Source: 20-14-all-45-10 sp964435965 (lineage in GTDB: Bacteria > Chloroflexota > Dehalococcoidia > GIF9 > AB-539-J10). From it: a stretch of 21,309 bases of DNA. How positions within the stretch are numbered: position 1 is the stretch's first letter; the number at the start of each line of letters is the position of its first letter. The stretch lies in the NCBI GenBank assembly GCA_964435965.1, contig CAYTBB010000021.1, positions 1-21,309 on the forward strand. The letters run 5' to 3'. The notes beneath the pieces were generated by a model that saw nothing but the letters and a program-made list of their open reading frames with translations, was not told the DNA's origin and searched no databases. Shown piece by piece: positions 6,184 to 13,337 of this stretch. A program made the translations under genes and the position numbers.

Positions 6184-7284
6184 ATGCAGAAAGCAAGTGA
6201 AACTCATAGCCTGCCCCGAACAGAAAAGGAACTCATGGAGTACATGGACGCTGTGCATCATATGCTTGTAATCAGGCCGGGTGAGACTGAGGAGGAGATG
6301 GAAGCCACCCAGACCAAGTTTGAGGCAGCAGGTAAGGTTTGCCACCTTTTGACAGATGAAGAGATAGACTGGAAAGGAGCAATAATCCCAATGGTGAATG
6401 AGCTGCTAGGCAGCTTCAGCTACCGCCCAACTTTGAGGCAGATATTCTACCGGCTAGTGGCAGCCTTGTTAATTCCCAATACCGAGGTCAGCTATAAGAG
6501 CCTGAGCGGAGCCGCTGTCCTAGCAAGAGAAGAAGCAACCATTGCGCCACTGTCTTTTGAGGCCAGGGTAAGAACTCACACCGAGGGAGATTATGGCTTT
6601 GACAGCCCCGATCAGTTTATTGAGGCTGTGCTTGACCTGCTCAGGAAATCGCCCGACCAATACACTAGACCCTTGTGGACTACTCAGCAAGTAAGGCCAA
6701 TAATCTGGTTGGAGAAAGACACTTTGTTTATCCCCGTCACCATCATCGCCAGCCGATATCGGGTGAAAGTCTATGTAGCCAGAGGTAACTCCAGCCTTAC
6801 CACAGTCTATGAGGCAGCCCAGGAGATTGCCAAAGCTATGCCTGTCAAGGTGCTCCAGTTAAGCGACTTTGATGAAAGTGGTGAGGATACGGTAAGAGAC
6901 CTAGAGACCAAGCTTACCCGTTACAGTCGCATTCACGTGAAACCATATAAAGTTGCCCTTACTTCTCAACAGGTAACAGACTTCAACCTACCAAGGACCA
7001 TGGCAAAGAAAAACGAGGATGGCACTTTCGCCAACTCCTTGCACAACAAGTTTGCCAAACGCCATGGAGACACTGTTGTTGAGCTTGACGCTCTACCACC
7101 AGACGAACTAGAGCGCATCATCACGACAGCCATTGAGGATTTGATTGACGAGGACGCTTGGAACACCGAAGTAGCGAAGGCAAAGCGGGAAAAGGAAGAA
7201 GTCCAACGCAGGATCGAAGAGCTGCTAGACCAAATCGAGCAAATTTCGCACAGAAAGTTGTCATGGACACAATTAGGGCCCTAA
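6184..7284 (+). CDS. Spo11/Topo VI subunit A-like Toprim protein
   Basis: A 366-residue protein whose core resembles the DNA-cleaving A subunit of type IIB topoisomerases. A segment PTLRQIFYRLVA (82-93) places Y89 where the 5Y-CAP catalytic tyrosine lies. The Toprim metal site is E177 (IIWLEKD) and D228/D230 (LSDFDESGED), followed by VALTSQQVTDFNLP and a conserved ELDALPPDELERII segment (300-313). A charged coiled coil ends the protein (about 328-355). No B-subunit (GHKL) gene adjoins it. Stand-alone proteins of this kind occur on mobile elements, so breakage or nicking in a transfer or defence context is a reasonable guess, not shown. The start is uncertain: ATG 6184 has a weak site, and ATG 6235 has AAAAGGA 4 nt upstream. 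It follows atpE by 30 bp and may share its transcript. Confidence 0.75.
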   Translation: MQKASETHSLPRTEKELMEYMDAVHHMLVIRPGETEEEMEATQTKFEAAGKVCHLLTDEEIDWKGAIIPMVNELLGSFSYRPTLRQIFYRLVAALLIPNTEVSYKSLSGAAVLAREEATIAPLSFEARVRTHTEGDYGFDSPDQFIEAVLDLLRKSPDQYTRPLWTTQQVRPIIWLEKDTLFIPVTIIASRYRVKVYVARGNSSLTTVYEAAQEIAKAMPVKVLQLSDFDESGEDTVRDLETKLTRYSRIHVKPYKVALTSQQVTDFNLPRTMAKKNEDGTFANSLHNKFAKRHGDTVVELDALPPDELERIITTAIEDLIDEDAWNTEVAKAKREKEEVQRRIEELLDQIEQISHRKLSWTQLGP

Positions 7285-7465
7285 ACTTTCATTGAATTAG
7301 GTAAACAGCATAAAAAAAAGAAGTATTAACCATACCAATCTTAACTCTGGCTTGCGAGGTTATCACTATAATCATTGTTTACTTACACACTTATGTTCAC
7401 AGTTGTCACACAAACCGCTAGATTGTGCAACCATAAGCTCAGTCATGTTCACTAATGCAGGTTTG

Positions 7466-10243
7466 CTATCCCGATTCTGGTGATTGAACGCCGCCTTGTC
7501 TGCAATCAGTTCCAAGCATGGAATGCAAGGTGTGAGCAATAAGGACTGTCACTTCTCCATCACGCATACCGCTTGCTTCCCCCAAATCAATGGCTTTTTG
7601 ATACATCCGGGCAGCCTTGGCTTGCCTGCCGGTCACGTGAAAGTCAAGGCCCACCGCAAGGGCAACCTTTGCAACAGCAGCCTGGACACGTGGTTCGCCA
7701 CTGCCCTTGCCAAGGTCCATTGCTTGCCTGTAGAGTCGGTTTGCCTCTTCTCGCTTACCATCTTGGTTGAGTCCGCCTCCGAGGTTAAGCAAAGCAATGA
7801 TGGTAGCCTCTTTTCCCCCAGGGTCTTTAGTGCCGCCACCCAAGTCCATAGCTTGCATGTAATATTGGTTAGCCTCTTGCCGCTTGCCTTCACTATTGAG
7901 ACAGGTGCCTAAGCTAACGAGGGCCTTAGCAGCCTCTGCCTTTCCGTGAGCTGTTCCACTTTTTTTGCCTAAATCTACAGCCTCTTGGTAGGTTTTTTCA
8001 GCCTCCTGCTTTCTACCGTCGTTGTAGAGGCTGCTACCTAAGTTGAAAGCGGCGCAAGCTGCTATCGTCTTTCCTTTAGCTGTGTCGCTCATTTTGCCCA
8101 ACTCTATGGTTTCCTGATAGGCCTTGTTCGCCTCGTGCTCCCTGTCTTTGTCCTGAAGGCTAAGACTTAGGTTGAAGGCAGCACTGGCGGCAAACTCCCT
8201 TGCATCGGGGGTGTCAGTATCCCTGCCTAGGCATATGGCATCCCTGTACATTTGCTCAGCTTCTGCTTGTCTACCACTGTGATTAAGACGGTTGCCCAGT
8301 CCGAACAAACCGCCTACGGCGGCAGTCTTTCCTAACGGTGTGTTGCTCGTGTTACCAAGTTCTACGGCTTCTCGGTCGGCCTGTTCAGCGTCCTCCTCTT
8401 TCCTTTGATGCACTAGATCGACACTTAAGTTAACTAGGGCTAAGGCGGCCGTTGCTTTCCCTTCCGGCATGCCGACATCCTTACCGAGCTTCACAGCTTC
8501 ACGATAATAACCTTCAGCCTCTGGTTCTCTGCCAGCCTCGGCCAGTTCAAGACCCAAGGCATGAGCGGCAACGGCAGCTGCCAGTCGCGCCTCCGGTGAA
8601 TCTCCATCCCTGCCCAAATCTAGAGCCTCCCGATAGACCTCCTTGGCCTTCTCTTGATTACCTTGATACAGGAGATTGTGACCCGAGTTAACCAAGCCTT
8701 CGGTCGCTAGTATGATTCCTTTTGGTGTGCTACTTTTCTTGCCAAGTTCTATACTCTCTCGATAGGCTTTATTGGCCTCGTCCAACTTACCCTGCTTGTC
8801 AAAACAAATCCCCAAATTGAAAGCAGCAACGGCAGTAATCTCTCCTCCTTCAAGTGTAGTATCTTGCTTAAAGATTAAAAGAGCCTTGCTAAGATACAGA
8901 GAGGCGCTACTAAGTTCAAGACCCTCAGTAGTTAAAAAGGCACCCCACTGGCAGAGGCCCCCAGCATCTTCATTCTGTATGAGACACTCCTTTAGCTTTG
9001 GTAAGAGGGGCCCAATGTCAAAGTCACCATTTACCACATGAGTGAGATAGGAAGGTCCAGGAAACTTGTTGAAAAGAAAACCATAGCGCTGTAATGCCCC
9101 AATTGCCTCCGCTTGATCGTTAGGATTCTTTGGGAAGCCCAGGACATGCTGTGCAACCAGAAACCAACGTTCTTTGATGATAGCAATCCCACAACTATCC
9201 AGAAGACGAGCTGCGCGAAGAAGCAAGCGTTCACGCTCACCCAGATTATTAGTGAACCGCCGCCTCATCTCTTGGAAATTGTCTCCAAGGAGCCAAGCGA
9301 ATGTAGGCTCTCGGTCTTTTGATGATGCCGGTGGTGGCATTCCTAGCTTTCGTCCAACGTCCTCAATCTGCTCGTCACTCAACGGACCTAACGTAAAGTC
9401 TAACAGGCGCTCGCGCAGGGATCTGAATACAGGTTCGTTTTGGATCTGTAAACTTGGACCACCATCCCGCACCGTGGCTGCCACTAGGCATGGGATATGC
9501 CAAGCCTGTAGTGCCTCGATAAAGCGATAGAGCTCAACTGCAATAGACACATAGTCATCAAGGTCGTCCAGAAATAGGATTATGCTCCTGTGTTTCAACA
9601 CCTTGAGCCAGAGATCGAAGGCCGGTAGTTTCTCTCGTTGAGGAATCAAAAGCAACGTCCTTGGCCGATGCCTACGGATCCATTCTCCCAAGAAACGAGT
9701 TTTGCCTACCTCAGGAATGCCCTGAAGCAAAAAACCACAATGGGTACGTTGCCAGTCTGCTTGTTCAGTTAAAGCTAGGAGAAACTCTTCAGCATCTTCC
9801 GCCACCTGAACACGGCCTATGGTAGGCTTCTTCAAGGTTGAAGTTTTGACCACTTGAACACGGCTTGCGGTGAGCTTCGTCAAGGTTGAAGTATGCAGCA
9901 AAGTACGCTTCAACGGAACGTAGGTTGTATCCATGCCGCGCCGAGGCGCCACTACGTTCAGATCCATATTCTCGGCTGGCCCAGCATAGCGAAAGCTCTT
10001 GCACCACGAACGCCATGCCGTATGTCTACTCAACAATAGGGTGATTAGCACTACAACAAGAACGGGAACAATGAAGTATAAAAGAACGATAATGAAGATG
10101 AACGATTCTAGGCCGTGGTCGATCAAGAAACTTTGTACTCTATTGCCTGATAGATAGTCGTATGTAGCGATGACACTGAATATACTGACTTGCACACCGA
10201 GCAATGTAAGAATGAGTTTTCTTGCCGATTTCAATGCCCACAC
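7466..10243 (-). CDS. Membrane-anchored STAND-type NTPase with ten 43-residue TPR-like repeats
   Basis: 925 residues with GTG start (10243) 8 nt after AAGGAAGG. The N-terminus has two hydrophobic segments (about 10-29 and 47-72), so it is probably membrane-anchored. A linker with a duplicated 16-residue unit follows (118-149). The NTPase part has Walker A GIPEVGKT (175-182) and Walker B IILFLDDLDD (220-229), then a winged-helix-like region to about 420. Residues 473-902 are ten consecutive repeats of exactly 43 residues, each TPR-like (A-x-N-L-G, G-R-x-x-E-A-x-x-x-Y, A-x-x-L-G). The order membrane segment, P-loop NTPase, solenoid sensor is that of STAND/NLR-like immune proteins. A role as a phage sensor with membrane effector is inferred. 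It may instead be a signalling ATPase. It has its own gap on both sides. Confidence 0.75.
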   Translation of the reverse strand: MWALKSARKLILTLLGVQVSIFSVIATYDYLSGNRVQSFLIDHGLESFIFIIVLLYFIVPVLVVVLITLLLSRHTAWRSWCKSFRYAGPAENMDLNVVAPRRGMDTTYVPLKRTLLHTSTLTKLTASRVQVVKTSTLKKPTIGRVQVAEDAEEFLLALTEQADWQRTHCGFLLQGIPEVGKTRFLGEWIRRHRPRTLLLIPQREKLPAFDLWLKVLKHRSIILFLDDLDDYVSIAVELYRFIEALQAWHIPCLVAATVRDGGPSLQIQNEPVFRSLRERLLDFTLGPLSDEQIEDVGRKLGMPPPASSKDREPTFAWLLGDNFQEMRRRFTNNLGERERLLLRAARLLDSCGIAIIKERWFLVAQHVLGFPKNPNDQAEAIGALQRYGFLFNKFPGPSYLTHVVNGDFDIGPLLPKLKECLIQNEDAGGLCQWGAFLTTEGLELSSASLYLSKALLIFKQDTTLEGGEITAVAAFNLGICFDKQGKLDEANKAYRESIELGKKSSTPKGIILATEGLVNSGHNLLYQGNQEKAKEVYREALDLGRDGDSPEARLAAAVAAHALGLELAEAGREPEAEGYYREAVKLGKDVGMPEGKATAALALVNLSVDLVHQRKEEDAEQADREAVELGNTSNTPLGKTAAVGGLFGLGNRLNHSGRQAEAEQMYRDAICLGRDTDTPDAREFAASAAFNLSLSLQDKDREHEANKAYQETIELGKMSDTAKGKTIAACAAFNLGSSLYNDGRKQEAEKTYQEAVDLGKKSGTAHGKAEAAKALVSLGTCLNSEGKRQEANQYYMQAMDLGGGTKDPGGKEATIIALLNLGGGLNQDGKREEANRLYRQAMDLGKGSGEPRVQAAVAKVALAVGLDFHVTGRQAKAARMYQKAIDLGEASGMRDGEVTVLIAHTLHSMLGTDCRQGGVQSPESG
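7538..8827 (-). repeat. Ten in-phase 129-bp repeats coding for the TPR-like solenoid
   Basis: Residues 473-902 of the STAND-type protein divide into ten units of 43 residues with no length variation. Each ends near an LG-x-x-x-x-T/S-P-x-G-like turn and begins with A-x-x-N-L-G. Recurrent DNA words such as GCCTC and CTTGCC in each unit reflect internal duplication. Typical TPRs are 34 residues, so this is an extended form of the motif. Confidence 0.85.
9803..9898 (-). repeat. Two 48-bp direct repeats in the NTPase linker
   Basis: Copies at 9803-9850 and 9851-9898 are adjacent and share CACTTGAACACGGC-like and CTTCAAGGTTGAAGT-like blocks. They encode TSTLTKLTASRVQVVK and TSTLKKPTIGRVQVAE, between the membrane segments and the P-loop domain. 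The frame is kept. Confidence 0.8.
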
Positions 10244-10733
10244 CGCTCATTCCTTCCTTAGGTATAGTAGCATTGTCAATTCAACTGCTGCAACTGGGCT
10301 AGGAACTGCGATGGTCCAATAAAGCACTTGGTGGAGTTCTTTGCCTGCAGAACTCGCTATCTAGATGCGGATCTTCAAGGCTAACTATACACCATTTGAT
10401 GCAATGCCAGTGTAGCCTATCTGCCTTGAACACCTGGCGTAGGGGACTCAACATTATGAGTTATTGTTGGATGCGGTGAGGTTGAACAATCCCCCGTTTT
10501 GTCGAACCTTAGTGCACGTTAAGTATGCCAGGCTCAGTGGCGCTAGGCGCTTGAGACGTGGGCGACTGCAGAGCTATGTCAATCTGAAACCTCGCCTCGA
10601 AAGCCCTCCCATCACTTACCAGAAGTTTGAAGGGGTTTCTCAACGTGTAATGAATGTTCTGTTCGTGGCAGCGAAGCATCATCTATAGCGATCGTCCCGA
10701 TTAGGCTAGTGTCATTATCCAAACTTAAATACA
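10244..10733. other. 490-bp gap with no supported gene
   Basis: It lies between the STAND-type gene and the PD-(D/E)XK gene. A 74-codon plus-strand frame (10464-10688) has no ribosome binding site and a composition unlike a real protein, so I do not call it. A minus-strand TTGACA is seen near 10280, but no -10 at proper spacing. The promoter of the STAND-type gene must lie here but is not identifiable with confidence. Confidence 0.6.
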
Positions 10734-11981
10734 CTAGGTTCGTGGCAGATGGAAGGCTAGTATCGCTACCTTTAGCTTTCGGTCTGGGTCTCCCGGCAAG
10801 TGGAACTCAAAATCGAGCCAAGTTTCTTCCTTAGCTCCAACACAGCGTACAAAGCACGGATGTTGCATTGTCGCCTCTGTCATCTGCTTCAGCACATTGG
10901 AGAACTCCCTCCGATCCACAAAACACACGAGGGCAGTCTTCGAATCCCGCCAGGTTAAGTAACCCAGTAGCTGGTGGAGGGCGTCGAGGTGCTTCTTGGC
11001 CCCATCCCAGTATTTGCACTCAGCAACAAAGATGTTCGACTTTTCATGTCGAATGAGGATGTCAGTCTTACCTGTCTTGTTGAAGGTCTCTCCCGTCGCG
11101 CTGCCCTCGAAGCGAGGTTCGAGTTGTAGAATGAGATGGTCACGAAGCATTTCCTCGTCTTTGCCTGCATAGGTACTGGGGAGGCGTTCAAACACTTTAC
11201 CCGTATCGTGGATAACTTGGAGGATCTCCTGATATATATCGTCACCTAGCGTTGGCTCGGGCTTGCCCATGCCAACAGGAATGGATGGGCGGGGGACAAC
11301 TTTCTTGCGAACCTCAGGGACCCGAAATGTTTCAGGGATGCTAGGGCTCTTCTTAATCGGTAAGCCTAATGAGCCAACGACTCTTAGCTGGTTTTGTAGT
11401 TGCTTCTTCCTCTCGGTTATCATCCCCTTTATCTCGACAGGAAGCCTGTTGTTATATTCTGTAACGTTCTTGTCTACGTTTGCTGCCTGAGCCTGGATCA
11501 GGTTGACGATTTGATCAGATTCCCGCTTAATACGGTCAGGATCGCTGTAGAAATCTATAATGTCAAAGCAGATACAGCCTCCTTCGAGTTCTACTAGATG
11601 CGTGCTCATCAAGCGAGGGTGCGGTGTGCAACGCAAGAGGTCTTCCGTCCCCTCGTAAGGGATATGGTATCTTACAACTTGTTTCGGAAAACTCTTTCCA
11701 GCCATCATATCACCGTTGAAGTCGAATCTAGGGAATCGCTCTCCTGAAATGTTCTCCTCGCGTGAACTGACATACATTCTGTCAAAGTGAATGCAGAGGG
11801 GAACTACTTGGAATTGGCCCAGCAGGTGCTCAGCATAATCATCTTCGTTAACGTTTAGTAGATATTCTGCTGGCTCCTTGTAAATGGCATCTTTTATCAG
11901 GCCACGCAGGAAGTTCAGGAATTCAGACAGCTCCCCCTCGAAGAATATGTTCACCGTGCCATATCTCTTTACTTTGGACAC
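10734..11981 (-). CDS. PD-(D/E)XK nuclease-like protein of unknown family
   Basis: 415 residues. The N-terminal two-thirds (to about 240) match nothing I recognise. It includes a central charged helical stretch (150-200) and a proline/lysine-rich linker (210-245). The C-terminal part has a restriction-endonuclease-like core: E278 in a helix (DEEMLRDHLIL), D307 in GKTDILIR and E321-x-K323 in FVAECKYWDG. A helix ALHQLLGYLTWRD and strand TALVCFVDR follow, which fit the alpha/beta order of PD-(D/E)XK nucleases. The start is GTG 11981 with a weak AGG site, so it is less certain. It sits in the row of minus-strand defence-like genes but has 395 bp upstream and 490 bp downstream, so it is probably transcribed alone. 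Cleavage of invading DNA is inferred from fold and context only. Confidence 0.65.
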   Translation of the reverse strand: MSKVKRYGTVNIFFEGELSEFLNFLRGLIKDAIYKEPAEYLLNVNEDDYAEHLLGQFQVVPLCIHFDRMYVSSREENISGERFPRFDFNGDMMAGKSFPKQVVRYHIPYEGTEDLLRCTPHPRLMSTHLVELEGGCICFDIIDFYSDPDRIKRESDQIVNLIQAQAANVDKNVTEYNNRLPVEIKGMITERKKQLQNQLRVVGSLGLPIKKSPSIPETFRVPEVRKKVVPRPSIPVGMGKPEPTLGDDIYQEILQVIHDTGKVFERLPSTYAGKDEEMLRDHLILQLEPRFEGSATGETFNKTGKTDILIRHEKSNIFVAECKYWDGAKKHLDALHQLLGYLTWRDSKTALVCFVDRREFSNVLKQMTEATMQHPCFVRCVGAKEETWLDFEFHLPGDPDRKLKVAILAFHLPRT

Positions 11982-12376
11982 CTATCCTGGAGTCTCTCAC
12001 TCATGCAGTACCTTTGCGTTCGTCAGTATCTTCTCCAGTGGCATTTTCACCAACAGCATTCATGGATGCAAATCAACTATCGTTTATTGTAACGTTCGCC
12101 GTGTCAGCTGTCCACAGAATTCGTCCTGTCCCGAGTCACAATAGAGCTGTCTAAGCTGTGTTCGCCATAACCAAGTCACCAACGTTCCACGATGGAAGTA
12201 GCCATCATGACAGGTAACGGAAGCAATCGAGGCAACAAAAGTCAGAATTGTTCAGAGCCAGCCACTTCACTGAACAATGTAAGCAAAAGTGCTTTTTCAG
12301 TATAACTGGATCAATATTCGAGGGGAGGGGCAATTACATTCACACTATTCAGCAAAGTAGGTAGTTATGCAGGTGA
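11982..12376. other. 395-bp gap with no supported gene
   Basis: It lies downstream of the Mrr gene and upstream of the nuclease-like gene, both on the minus strand. I see no ribosome-binding-site-linked frame on either strand. A weak promoter-like pair (minus strand TTGGTG, 17 bp, GATACT) lies near 12040, too poor to call. No classical hairpin plus T-run terminator is visible behind the Mrr gene. Confidence 0.55.
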
Positions 12377-13279
12377 CTATTCTTCAGTGAAATAATCCAA
12401 ATCTATTTTCTTGACTTCATAATTAACAAAGGGGGTCACACCGATATTGTGATCAATCATATATTGTACTAGAGTATCGCCGTCAATCAGAATAATCTTG
12501 TTATCCACCCGAGATGCGAAATCGGCAGCTTCTTTTGAGAAGTTCGAAGTGGTTATGAAGATGCCTTTCTTTGCATGTTGCCCTTGTAAAGCGCCGGCAA
12601 ATTTTTGAATTTCTGGTCGCCCGACAGTGCCCTCCCATTTCTTAGCCTGTACGTAAATAACATCCAACCCCAATCGGTCTTCATTAATAATCCCATCAAT
12701 CCCTTCATCGCCACTTTTGCCGATTGCTTTAGCAGCCTCTTTGCGACTTCCACCGTATCCCATCGCAACGAGAAGGTCAATAACGATATTCTCAAACTGC
12801 TTTGGAGAGCTTGCTTTGAGTTGCTGAAGAAGATCACTGGCAAGATTATTCCTTAGATTTTGGTAGGCATTTGCTAGTGCTTCTTCAGGTGTTGTTTCCG
12901 GCTCTTCTTCATTTAATTCTGTTGTTTTTTCCCGCCTAATAGCTCGAAATTCCCTGAACTCCTCAAACTGCTCCAGAAATTTCACATCAATCTTCACAGG
13001 TTTCTGCTTTAGCACCTGTAATCCTCTATCAGTTATACGGAAGAACCCCCGTCGTGTCGACTCAAGTAAACCTGCCTTCTTCAGATGTGTTCGAGCCCAC
13101 CCAACCCGATTATCAAAGATTGCCTGCTTCCCACTTGGCAAAAGTTCACGTTGCTCTTCTAGAGTGAGGTTGAACTGGTTAGTTAATAAATCGATAACTT
13201 GTCGTAGCGAATGCTCTTGTTTGTCCTCCAATAGTTTGAGTAAAGGAAGCATTATTTGTTGAAAAACTGGAATGGCCAT
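12377..13279 (-). CDS. mrr: Mrr-family restriction endonuclease
   Basis: A 300-residue protein with both Mrr parts. The N-terminal winged-helix Mrr_N domain (about 5-90) includes the WARTHLKKAGLLESTRRGFF segment. The C-terminal Mrr_cat domain (about 150-285) carries the catalytic residues E164 (KQFENIVI), D195 (GIDGII) and Q211-x-K213 (YVQAKKW), followed by GIFITTSNFSKEA. Classical Mrr (type IV) cuts DNA carrying foreign methylation, whereas close relatives act as ordinary restriction subunits. It lies 58 bp behind the methyltransferase gene with AGGAGG about 10 nt before ATG 13279 and no promoter in the gap, so the two form an operon. That pairing suggests it is a partner of the methyltransferase rather than an independent type IV enzyme. 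Confidence 0.92.
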   Translation of the reverse strand: MAIPVFQQIMLPLLKLLEDKQEHSLRQVIDLLTNQFNLTLEEQRELLPSGKQAIFDNRVGWARTHLKKAGLLESTRRGFFRITDRGLQVLKQKPVKIDVKFLEQFEEFREFRAIRREKTTELNEEEPETTPEEALANAYQNLRNNLASDLLQQLKASSPKQFENIVIDLLVAMGYGGSRKEAAKAIGKSGDEGIDGIINEDRLGLDVIYVQAKKWEGTVGRPEIQKFAGALQGQHAKKGIFITTSNFSKEAADFASRVDNKIILIDGDTLVQYMIDHNIGVTPFVNYEVKKIDLDYFTEE

Positions 13280-13337
13280 TAATATTTAGCCTCCTTGTCC
13301 TGAATTTCCATCTACTTATGCTCACAACCTGTGGATA

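Noticed and set aside
7484..8691. Several plus-strand frames opposite the TPR-like repeats
   Set aside because: They arise from the repetitive composition of the minus-strand repeats and show no independent coding signal.
7538..8827. CRISPR array or satellite DNA
   Set aside because: The periodicity of 129 bp is coding, in frame, and diverged at third positions, so it reflects protein repeats. There are no identical short repeats with unique spacers anywhere in the window.
10464..10688. 74-codon plus-strand frame in the gap behind the nuclease-like gene
   Set aside because: No ribosome binding site, no recognisable motif and arginine-rich composition typical of chance frames.
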